A stretch of 64,000 bases of DNA from positions 124,001-188,000 of the forward strand of contig NZ_WJXB01000006.1 in the NCBI RefSeq assembly GCF_009664975.1. Reading direction: 5' to 3'. Origin of the DNA: Paenibacillus monticola. Its GTDB lineage: Bacteria > Bacillota > Bacilli > Paenibacillales > Paenibacillaceae. Position numbers and translations under genes: made by a program. Below, one piece after another: positions 43,739-51,163 of this stretch; the first letter of the stretch is position 1, and every line of letters begins with the position of its first letter. The notes under the pieces were generated by a model. That model saw only the letters and a program-made list of their open reading frames with translations. It did not search any database and was not told the DNA's origin.

Positions 43739-43815
43739 TTCAAAATCCTCCTGGCATAGCCATGTTTCTATTCGTTATTATGACGCATTTATTCATCCTA
43801 CCAGAACCTGCCCAT

Positions 43816-44802
43816 TCACTCAACTGTAGAGGGCGTCAGACGCTCCGCTGACAGAGTTTGACTGACTGTGCCTAGCATTAATCCTTTTCCTTTAATCCCG
43901 CGAATCATGCCCCTCAGCGCCTTAGAAGACGAGGCTGTCGGATGCATTAGAATCAGCGTACCCGGCTCCACCTTGGCTGTAATCTTAGCAATGACCGATT
44001 CAGGTGTCGGATTGCGCCAATCAACGGTATCCAATGTCCAAAGCACCGTTTTCAATCCCAATCTGGTGGCAATATCCACCGTTTCTTGGTCAAAATCACC
44101 AGAAGGCGGTGCAAACCATTTATTGGTCACTCCAAGGGATTGCTTTAGCAGTTTTTGTGTTTTCTCAATTTCCGCAGTGGCCCGGTCATGGCTTAAAGTA
44201 CTCATATTCGGGTGTGTATAGGCGTGGTTCTCCATTTCATGTCCGCGCTTCAGCATTTCTGCTGCAAGCTCAACATTATGGCTTAACCAGCTGCCATCCA
44301 GAAAAAAAGTAACCTTTACCTGCTCTTCATCCAGAATATCCAGCATTGGTTTAATATATTGATTCCCCCATGCTACATTGATCATAAGCGACACCATTGG
44401 CTTAGCCGGATTCCCCCGGTAAATAGGCTGCGCTCCCAGATCATCCAGGGATACCTTCGGTGCGATTTGCCGATATACATATTTGACCGGGGTATTCCCC
44501 CCCTGCAAAAGAGCATCCCTATACGTAGTCTCGACATCTACCTCTAACCCGTTGTACCCTGGAATCGCCTTCCACACCCGGTCAACGGTTGCATCTACGG
44601 GAGAAGCAGAAAGCTTGGCTGCTGTGCTCTCAATCTGCCTGCGCAAAGTATCGTCCTGTTGCTTAGGAGCATTACTCCAGACAGGTAGTCCACTCTGCGC
44701 CCTCATTTGAGCCAGCATATCCTTGACGGGCCCACGACTGCTCCCAATTCCTATTACTATGGCAATACAGGCTAGTACTAGCGCTGCTTTTTCCGTCTTC
44801 AT
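43816..44802 (-). CDS. ylxY: YlxY, polysaccharide deacetylase-like protein lacking the catalytic Asp pair
   Basis: A 328-residue exported CE4-fold protein: signal/anchor segment AALVLACIAIVIGIGSS, then a NodB-like domain from ~residue 135. The usual TFDDG motif is replaced by LMINVAWGNQYI, so the catalytic and one metal Asp are missing, though HAYTHPN (metal His) and WFAPPSGDFD remain. The same degeneration is typical of YlxY. It is needed for good sporulation in B. subtilis; activity here is doubtful. ATG at 44802 behind GGGGAGG. Confidence 0.92.
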   Translation of the reverse strand: MKTEKAALVLACIAIVIGIGSSRGPVKDMLAQMRAQSGLPVWSNAPKQQDDTLRRQIESTAAKLSASPVDATVDRVWKAIPGYNGLEVDVETTYRDALLQGGNTPVKYVYRQIAPKVSLDDLGAQPIYRGNPAKPMVSLMINVAWGNQYIKPMLDILDEEQVKVTFFLDGSWLSHNVELAAEMLKRGHEMENHAYTHPNMSTLSHDRATAEIEKTQKLLKQSLGVTNKWFAPPSGDFDQETVDIATRLGLKTVLWTLDTVDWRNPTPESVIAKITAKVEPGTLILMHPTASSSKALRGMIRGIKGKGLMLGTVSQTLSAERLTPSTVE

Positions 44803-44927
44803 GACAAACTTCCTCCCCAGCAGAAACTGATCAATTAGTGTCTAGTACAACCACTATGACGCTAGTCCCAGCCTATGAGCCTTCAGAAGAAAATATGCAG
44901 AACGGATTGCCTAATCTTAATCAAGAA

Positions 44928-45019
44928 GAAACGGATTCGCCGTCCTTCTATGGATGGCATCCGTTTCTTCGAGAAATGTAGGATAAGTTATCGGGTGGAA
45001 CATATAATTTCTTATATTT
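44928..45019 (+). repeat. Dispersed ~92-bp intergenic element, copy B
   Basis: Best preserved hairpin: GAAACGGAT-TC-GCC against GGC-ATCCGTTTC (perfect arms). Then TTCGAGAAATGTAGGATAAG, GTGGAACATATAATTTC and TTATATTT. It abuts the A-run of the pnp terminator. Same order as copies A and C. Confidence 0.8.
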
Positions 45020-45057
45020 AAAAAAAGAGCCAGAACGTATTCGTCTCTGTCTCTTTT
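45020..45057 (-). terminator. Intrinsic terminator of pnp
   Basis: Stem AAAAGAGACAGA / TCTGGCTCTTTT (one mismatch) with TTTTTTT on the minus strand, 28 bp after the pnp stop. Confidence 0.85.
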
Positions 45058-45084
45058 CAAACATGCAATTGGACTAAATCAGTC

Positions 45085-47187
45085 TTAAGCCTTAGCTCCG
45101 CTTTCCGAGGTCAATACAGCTTTGCGCGACAAGTTGACGCGGCCCTGCTGATCAATTTCGGTTACCTTCACAGTGATCTTGTCGCCGATGGCTACAACAT
45201 CTTCCACATTAGCTACGCGTTCAGTGGACAGTTGGGAAATGTGTACCAATCCATCTTTACCTGGAATCAGTTCGACAAATGCACCGAATTTCTCAATGCG
45301 TCTCACCGTACCCACGTAGATCTCGCCGACTTGCACTTCACGTACAATGCCTTCGATAATCGAACGAGCCTTTTGGATCATTTCTTCATTAGAAGAACCG
45401 ATGAATACACGGCCATCCTGTTCGATGTCGATTTTCACGCCGGTTTCTTCGATAATCTTATTAATAATTTTACCGCCAGCACCAATAACATCACGGATTT
45501 TGTCCGGATTGATGTTGATGATAATAATCTTCGGAGCGTATTTGGACAGGTTAGGTCTTGGTTCTGCAATCACTTCGAGCATTTTGTCCAAGATGAACAA
45601 ACGTCCTTCTTTAGCCTGCTGCAATGCTTCCTGCAGAATTTTGCGGTCGATGCCATCAATCTTAATGTCCATCTGAATAGCTGTAATTCCTTCTGCTGTT
45701 CCTGCTACCTTAAAGTCCATATCACCGAGGTGATCTTCCATGCCTTGAATATCAGTCAGGATCGAAACGTGATCTCCGTCCTTAATGAGACCCATAGCTA
45801 CTCCGGCTACCGGTGCTTTGATAGGTACACCTGCATCCATCATTGCCAGTATGCTGGCACAGATACTTGCCTGGGAAGTAGAACCGTTAGATTCAATAGC
45901 TTCAGATACTAGACGAATGGTGTACGGGAATTCGGTTTCACTAGGAATAACCTTGGACAATGCACGTTCGCCCAATGCTCCGTGACCGATTTCACGACGA
46001 CCCGGTGCTCTTAGTGGACGGGCTTCACCTACGCTGAACGGAGGGAAGTTGTAATGATGCATAAACCGTTTCGTTTCGGCCAGATCAATACCATCCAGAA
46101 TTTGCACATCACCCAATGCACCAAGCGTACATACGCTGAGTACTTGAGTTTGACCGCGAGTAAACAGACCGGAGCCGTGTGTACGCGGCAGCAGACCTGT
46201 GTCACATTCAATTGGACGAATTTCGTCAAGCTTACGACCGTCTGGACGAACTTTATCATGGGTAATGAGACGTCTTACTTCTTCTTTAACAATGTCATGC
46301 AATGCTTCCTTGACATCCTTCAGAAGTTCCGGCGCTTCTATGTATTTCTCAGCGAAATACGCTACCGCTTCATCATTCACAACATCTATAGCTTCCTGAC
46401 GGGCATGCTTCTCAGCAATTTTCACTGCATCCACCAAGCGGCTTTCTGCAAAAGCACGAACTTCAGTGTTAACAACAGCATCCACAGCGTGCAGCTTCAC
46501 AGCCATCTTTTCTTTACCGGCAAGCTTCACCAGTTCTTCAATAGTTGTGACAATTTTACGGATTTCTTCATGTCCGAACATGATCGCTTCGAGCATAACA
46601 TCTTCCGTTAATTCATTAGCTTCCGCTTCAACCATCATAATAGCGTTATAGGTACCTGCAACAACCAGATATAGATCACTTGCAGCTTGTTGAGCAATAT
46701 CAGGATTAATTACGAACTCTCCGTTGACCCGGCCTACAGCCACGCCTCCGATTGGACCGCTAAAAGGAACATCAGAAATACTCAGTGCCGCAGAAGTACC
46801 AATCATAGCAGCAATTTCCGGTGAGCAGTCTTGGTCCACACTCATAACCATATTCAGTACCTGGACGTCATTACGGAAGCCTTCTGGGAACAAAGGACGA
46901 ATGGGGCGGTCAGTCAGACGGCAAGACAGAATAGCCTTCTCACTAGGTCTGCCTTCGCGTTTAATAAATCCGCCCGGAATTTTACCTACCGCATATAATT
47001 TTTCTTCATAGTTCACTGTAAGCGGGAAAAAATCCAAATCCTTTGGTTCCTTTGAAGCTGTAACCGTACACAATACTGCAGTATCACCATAACGAACCAT
47101 TACAGCTGCATTGGCTTGCTTGGCCAAGCGGCCGGTTTCCAGCACAAGGCGTCTTCCGCCCAATTGCATTTCCACACGTTGTTCCAT
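45085..47187 (-). CDS. pnp: Polyribonucleotide nucleotidyltransferase (PNPase)
   Basis: A 700-residue 3'-5' phosphorolytic exoribonuclease. Two RNase PH domains (first: YGDTAVLCTVTASKEPKD, ILSCRLTDRPIRPLFPEGF; second: LLPRTHGSGLFTRGQTQ and the catalytic GIDLAETKRFMHHYNFPPF, TDIQGMEDHLGDMDFKVAGT), then KH (DVIGAGGKIINKIIEETG) and S1 (VGTVRRIEKFGAFVELIPG) domains. ATG behind AAGGAGG. Leader with perfect 12-bp hairpin at 47298-47344. Follows rpsO. Confidence 0.98.
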   Translation of the reverse strand: MEQRVEMQLGGRRLVLETGRLAKQANAAVMVRYGDTAVLCTVTASKEPKDLDFFPLTVNYEEKLYAVGKIPGGFIKREGRPSEKAILSCRLTDRPIRPLFPEGFRNDVQVLNMVMSVDQDCSPEIAAMIGTSAALSISDVPFSGPIGGVAVGRVNGEFVINPDIAQQAASDLYLVVAGTYNAIMMVEAEANELTEDVMLEAIMFGHEEIRKIVTTIEELVKLAGKEKMAVKLHAVDAVVNTEVRAFAESRLVDAVKIAEKHARQEAIDVVNDEAVAYFAEKYIEAPELLKDVKEALHDIVKEEVRRLITHDKVRPDGRKLDEIRPIECDTGLLPRTHGSGLFTRGQTQVLSVCTLGALGDVQILDGIDLAETKRFMHHYNFPPFSVGEARPLRAPGRREIGHGALGERALSKVIPSETEFPYTIRLVSEAIESNGSTSQASICASILAMMDAGVPIKAPVAGVAMGLIKDGDHVSILTDIQGMEDHLGDMDFKVAGTAEGITAIQMDIKIDGIDRKILQEALQQAKEGRLFILDKMLEVIAEPRPNLSKYAPKIIIININPDKIRDVIGAGGKIINKIIEETGVKIDIEQDGRVFIGSSNEEMIQKARSIIEGIVREVQVGEIYVGTVRRIEKFGAFVELIPGKDGLVHISQLSTERVANVEDVVAIGDKITVKVTEIDQQGRVNLSRKAVLTSESGAKA

Positions 47188-47297
47188 AAAACCCCTCCTT
47201 GAATGGTAGTAGACCCGCTGTTCAATATAGCAGGTTAACGAGATAATCTAATTGAACCGAATAACTGTCGAAGTAGCCGGTACTGTATGCAATACAA

Positions 47298-47344
47298 GCA
47301 AAAACGGCTTGGCCTCACGATAGAGGTAAAGCAGCCGTTTTTGC
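47298..47344 (-). other. Perfect hairpin in the pnp leader
   Basis: GCAAAAACGGCT and AGCCGTTTTTGC (12 bp, no mismatch) close a stem with an inner ACCTC/GAGG pairing, 110 bp before the pnp ATG. No T-run on the sense strand after it, so not an obvious terminator. In E. coli pnp, a leader hairpin mediates RNase III-dependent autoregulation; an equivalent role here is only inferred. Confidence 0.6.
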
Positions 47345-47385
47345 GAATAATATCATCTTGCTTGTAAAAGTTTACCCTAAATTTT

Positions 47386-47453
47386 CAAAAAGCAACCCGG
47401 CTGTCCCGCTGTCGCTCCGAGAAGGACATACGGTATACAACCAGGCTGCTTTA
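47386..47453 (-). terminator. Terminator of rpsO
   Basis: Stem AAGCAGCCTGG / CCGGGTTGCTT and TTTTTGAAA on the minus strand, about 20 bp after the stop. Confidence 0.7.
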
Positions 47454-47472
47454 AGGTTAATCTTATTGGATA

Positions 47473-47742
47473 TTAACGACGCAATCCCAATCTTTCGATC
47501 AGGGCGCTATAACGTCTGATATCTTTATTCTTCAAATATGCCAAAAGTTTACGACGTTGTCCAACCATCTTCAACAATCCACGACGAGAATGATGATCCT
47601 TCTTGTGTGTACGCAAGTGGTCAGTCAAATTAAGAATGTTCTCCGTAAGGATAGCAACTTGCACCTCAGGGGATCCAGTATCGGATTCATGAGTTTTGTG
47701 CTCGTCAATCAATTGGTGTTTACGTTCTTGAGTCAAAGCCAT
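47473..47742 (-). CDS. rpsO: Small-subunit ribosomal protein uS15
   Basis: An 89-residue ribosomal protein S15 binding 16S rRNA. Signature SPEVQVAILTENILNLTDHL and KKDHHSRRGLLKMVGQRRKL, ending DIRRYSALIERLGLRR. ATG at 47742 behind AAGGAGGTGA. Between ribF and pnp, the universal arrangement. Confidence 0.98.
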   Translation of the reverse strand: MALTQERKHQLIDEHKTHESDTGSPEVQVAILTENILNLTDHLRTHKKDHHSRRGLLKMVGQRRKLLAYLKNKDIRRYSALIERLGLRR

Positions 47743-47754
47743 CCTGTTCACCTC

Positions 47755-47851
47755 CTTCAATATAATCGCCTGTAGCCTCGTTACCGTCGGTGAGAACGAA
47801 CAACCAAGCTAAGGTTATGTTGCCGTCAGTCCAGCAACGTTAATCAGTATA
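47755..47851 (-). promoter_or_regulatory. rpsO leader, possible S15 autoregulatory RNA
   Basis: Between the promoter and ribosome site lies a ~95-nt leader with a GTTGC/GCAAC hairpin and a second GCTTGG...CGAGGC fold. S15 binds its own leader in several Firmicutes; the exact family motif was not verified. Confidence 0.4.
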
Positions 47852-47874
47852 GCACCTTCATTGACAAAAGTAAA
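47846..47874 (-). promoter_or_regulatory. Candidate sigma-A promoter of rpsO
   Basis: Minus strand TTTACT (47869-47874), 17 bp, TATACT (47846-47851), about 105 bp before the ATG. Confidence 0.55.
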
Positions 47875-47892
47875 CGACTTGTCTGATGCAGT

Positions 47893-48840
47893 TTATGAAT
47901 TAGTTTCCAAAAGCTTTTTGGAGGTTTCGGCATCCGCAGTGATCTGCGCGATCAAAGTTTCTATAGAATCAAATTTACGCTCAGGACGAATGTATGAAAC
48001 CAATTCTACCTTGAGTTCCTGATAATATAAGTCCCCGGCAAAATCGAACAGATGCACCTCGAAAGTCGGAGCAATTACGCCATCGTGAAAGGTAGGCTTC
48101 ACACCCACATTCATGACGCCGGGCAGAATTTTACCATCATGAAAGACTCTGACCGCATAAACACCCTTTGCAGGAATGACAAAAGGATCATCCAGTTGAA
48201 TATTTGCGGTCGGGAATCCGATGGTACGCCCCCGCTTTTCACCATGTCCTACCACCCCACGCAGATGATAGTTGCGTCCGAACCATGCATTTGCAAGCGC
48301 AAGTTCGCCGTTCTGGAGGGATTTCCGAATCCCAGAGCTACTTACCTTCTGTCCTTCAAGCAGGAACGGCGGTACCGTCTCCACAGCCATAATGCCTTCA
48401 CCCAGCATACGAAGCATGTCCGCATCGCCTTCACCCTTGTAGCCAAAGCGGAAATCAAATCCGATCACTGCTGTTACAATTTGCAGCGGCAGCAGCATGA
48501 TATTGACAAAATTCTTCGGGCTCACTTGGGATAATAGTTCATTGAATTCAACAATATACAGAATATCGACGCCCATTCCGGCAAGCAGCTGCTGCTTGTC
48601 CCTTTGTGGTGTCAAGTATCCCTCATAATCTCCCTTGCCCATAACATCCTTCGGATGAGGGTGGAAAGTTATGACTGCAGCCGGTACGCCTTCTTTACGA
48701 GCCATAGCTACAGCGGAACTAATGACACTGGCATGTCCGCGATGCAGGCCATCAAACTGCCCTAGGGCAGCCACTTGAGGCTGCGCCCAATGTGCAGCAG
48801 TCTCCGACGACATTGGATAGGTTAACGTTACAGTTCTCAC
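47893..48840 (-). CDS. ribF: Bifunctional riboflavin kinase/FMN adenylyltransferase
   Basis: A 315-residue enzyme making FMN and FAD. N-terminal nucleotidyltransferase: ALGQFDGLHRGHASVI, later GFDFRFGYKGEGD and SSSGIRKSL; C-terminal riboflavin kinase: GHGEKRGRTIGFPTANI, VYAVRV, GVMNVGVKPTF, EVHLFDF. GTG at 48840 is chosen (TAGGTGAT 8 nt upstream, family N-terminus MRTVTL-like); GTG at 48852 is possible. Between truB and rpsO. Confidence 0.95.
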   Translation of the reverse strand: MRTVTLTYPMSSETAAHWAQPQVAALGQFDGLHRGHASVISSAVAMARKEGVPAAVITFHPHPKDVMGKGDYEGYLTPQRDKQQLLAGMGVDILYIVEFNELLSQVSPKNFVNIMLLPLQIVTAVIGFDFRFGYKGEGDADMLRMLGEGIMAVETVPPFLLEGQKVSSSGIRKSLQNGELALANAWFGRNYHLRGVVGHGEKRGRTIGFPTANIQLDDPFVIPAKGVYAVRVFHDGKILPGVMNVGVKPTFHDGVIAPTFEVHLFDFAGDLYYQELKVELVSYIRPERKFDSIETLIAQITADAETSKKLLETNS

Positions 48841-48877
48841 GCTGGTAATCACCTACAATTCACTTGGAAAGTTGATT

Positions 48878-49792
48878 TTAAATTTGTGCAAATACCTTAA
48901 CCGGAGCAATGGCTCCCGAATCTTCCAGTTCATAAATACCCAGAAATTCACTTTGCAGGTCGTATAGCCGGAAATGACCTGAACTCTCTACCTCAGGTAA
49001 CACAAACCGGGACGAAAGGCGTTGTCCCTGCAATGCCGACTTTCTCTTCTCATCTACAACAGTATGACGTGGCAAATGTGAGATCGCTTCGTCAGCTGCT
49101 ATAAGATGAGCTTCCAAGGTTCCTGCTTCCATATGGAAAGCAATTTCTTCCAGAGTGAGACAGTGGCTGGCTCTAATTCCTGCAGACATCGTTCTTTCCA
49201 GCTTCACCATTACACCTGGCAGCCCTAAAGCCCGGCCGATATCCACGCATAGTGTGCGAATATAGGTGCCTTTAGAGCAAAGTGCACGAAAAGTAATATC
49301 AGGATAATTGCCGCTCCAACTCATTCCTAGCATTTCAATCTCATAGATCTCTACTTCACGACTTTTGCGTTCTACGGTTTTGCCTTCTCTGGCTAATTCG
49401 TACAAGCGCTTGCCGTCAATTTTCACCGCTGAATACATAGGAGGAACCTGAGAGATTACTCCTCGGAAAGAACCAAGCACAGCCCGAACCTCTTCCTCGG
49501 TAACATGAACCTCATCTACCGTTTCCGTGATCGTTCCAGTCATGTCTTCCGTATCGCTGGCTAATCCTAGTCTAAGCGTTGCGACATATTCCTTAGGCAA
49601 CTCCTGAATGTATTCCACTACCCGAGTAGCTCGTCCGAGACAAAGGGGCAACACACCAGTCACCTGGGGATCGAGTGTCCCCGTGTGACCAATCCGTTTC
49701 ATTCCAAGAATGCGGCGTGCTTTAGCTACAACGTCATGTGATGTGAATCCTGCTGGCTTGTAGACAGCCAATACACCTGTAAGTTCACTCAT
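48878..49792 (-). CDS. truB: tRNA pseudouridine-55 synthase
   Basis: A 304-residue TruB that makes pseudouridine 55 of the T-loop. GHTGTLDPQVTGVLPLCLG contains the catalytic Asp at ~41; SSRRVVEY-type ATRVVEYIQ and YELAREGKTVERKSREVEI follow, with a C-terminal PUA-like end. ATG overlaps the nrnA stop by 4 bp. Confidence 0.97.
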   Translation of the reverse strand: MSELTGVLAVYKPAGFTSHDVVAKARRILGMKRIGHTGTLDPQVTGVLPLCLGRATRVVEYIQELPKEYVATLRLGLASDTEDMTGTITETVDEVHVTEEEVRAVLGSFRGVISQVPPMYSAVKIDGKRLYELAREGKTVERKSREVEIYEIEMLGMSWSGNYPDITFRALCSKGTYIRTLCVDIGRALGLPGVMVKLERTMSAGIRASHCLTLEEIAFHMEAGTLEAHLIAADEAISHLPRHTVVDEKRKSALQGQRLSSRFVLPEVESSGHFRLYDLQSEFLGIYELEDSGAIAPVKVFAQI

Positions 49793-50766
49793 AAATGACG
49801 TTTTACCTCCTCAAGTACCAAGGGAATAACCTTCTCCAATGTAGCTTCTATGCGCGCACCCGCAGCACGGGTATGACCCCCACCACCGAAGGTTTGAGCT
49901 AGCGCAGCTACATCCACCTTGCCAGCGGAGCGCAAACTGACCTTTACTGCTTGCTCATGAATGACCTTGAACAGAATGCCAACTTCCACGCCGCGTATAT
50001 TGCGCGGATAGTTCACAATCCCTTCCAAATCTTCATTAGCTGCATCACAGTCAAGCATATCCTGAGGGGTAACGTGAACCCAAGCTATATCACCTTCTGG
50101 CGATAACTGTAAGGTGTTCAACGCCCGGTTCAGAACCTTAACTTGCGCAAGTGTCATTTCTTCAAGCAATGTTTCCGCCAGTTCAGGACCTTTAACACCA
50201 AGTGCCAATAGTTCTGATACAGCTGCCATTACCTTGGGTGAAGTATTGGCGTAGCGGAAGCCTCCGGTATCTGTCAACAGTCCCGTATAAATAGCTGTAG
50301 CAATATGAATATCCCACTCGATCCCAAACACTTTCAGCAGGTCGAATAGAATTTCTGCCGTGGCTGCTGCATCTGGCTTGATGAGATTAACGAGGCCATA
50401 TCCATTGTTGGTCGGATGATGATCTATATTTACGATGAGCGCATCATCTGCAAAATAACATTGCGTCAGACCTACACGCTGGAAATCGGCACAATCGACA
50501 CATATAACATTACTGTATTTACGTGTTTGCTCACTAGCAGCCAAATTGATAATTTCGTCGGCATGCCACAAGTATTCCATTCGTTTGGGAATCGGGCCTT
50601 CGTTCAGCATCGAATAATTCTTGCCCAGACATGAGAGAAGCCAGCCCACCGCGAGGGTGGAGCTGACTGCGTCTCCGTCCGGCTGAACATGCGACACTAC
50701 AAGGTAATCGTCGTGTTCCAGCAGAAATTCACGGGTCTGCTGGAGACTTTGTTCATAGCTCTGCAT
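49789..50766 (-). CDS. nrnA: NanoRNase/pAp phosphatase NrnA (DHH family)
   Basis: A 325-residue DHH/DHHA1 phosphoesterase degrading short RNA oligomers and 3'-phosphoadenosine phosphate. Motifs: SHVQPDGDAVSS, VICVDCADF, NIDHHPTNNGYG (DHH) and, in DHHA1, FGGGGHTRAAGARI. ATG at 50766, with GGAGAC upstream. Between rbfA and truB. Confidence 0.95.
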   Translation of the reverse strand: MQSYEQSLQQTREFLLEHDDYLVVSHVQPDGDAVSSTLAVGWLLSCLGKNYSMLNEGPIPKRMEYLWHADEIINLAASEQTRKYSNVICVDCADFQRVGLTQCYFADDALIVNIDHHPTNNGYGLVNLIKPDAAATAEILFDLLKVFGIEWDIHIATAIYTGLLTDTGGFRYANTSPKVMAAVSELLALGVKGPELAETLLEEMTLAQVKVLNRALNTLQLSPEGDIAWVHVTPQDMLDCDAANEDLEGIVNYPRNIRGVEVGILFKVIHEQAVKVSLRSAGKVDVAALAQTFGGGGHTRAAGARIEATLEKVIPLVLEEVKRHL

Positions 50767-50799
50767 TCGCCGTCTCCTTATTAACAAGGTTGCCTAAAT

Positions 50800-51147
50800 C
50801 TACTCTGTCTTCCCGATGTCTCCAAGCAGCTTCTCAATATGACTGCCGTAAGCTACGGATTCATCCGTCTTAAAGACCAGCTCCGGTGTATGCCGGAGGC
50901 GGATAGCTTTACCAAGCTCTGAGCGAAGGAAGCCATGTGCCTTCTCAATCGCCTTAAGCGAAGCTGTCTTCTGATCTTCATCCCCTAATACGCTTAGGTA
51001 TACTTTGGCCTGCGTCAAGTCATTAGTGACTTCTACGCCGGTTACTGTTACAAAACCGATTCGAGGATCTTTCATTTCTTTTTGGATCAGTAGGCTTAGT
51101 TCTTTTTTAATCTGTTCGCCTACACGTCCAGCTCTGATTTTAGACAT
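50800..51147 (-). CDS. rbfA: Ribosome-binding factor A
   Basis: A 115-residue 30S maturation factor with the KH-like fold: RVGEQIKKELSLLIQKEMKD, then RIGFVTVTGVEVTNDLTQAK, LRLRHTPELVFKTDES. ATG at 51147 behind AGAGGTGG. Immediately follows infB; ylxP, found between them in B. subtilis, is absent. Confidence 0.96.
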   Translation of the reverse strand: MSKIRAGRVGEQIKKELSLLIQKEMKDPRIGFVTVTGVEVTNDLTQAKVYLSVLGDEDQKTASLKAIEKAHGFLRSELGKAIRLRHTPELVFKTDESVAYGSHIEKLLGDIGKTE

Positions 51148-51163
51148 CTATATCCACCTCTTC

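Larger units (their letters stand above)
44803..45084 (-). other. Gap between pnp and ylxY
   Basis: 282 bp holding element copy B (44928-45019) and the pnp terminator; no gene-like frame. Confidence 0.6.

Noticed and set aside
45232..45912. 226-codon frame opposite pnp
   Set aside because: Shadow of the strongly conserved pnp coding strand; Cys/His/Phe-rich, no homology recognised.
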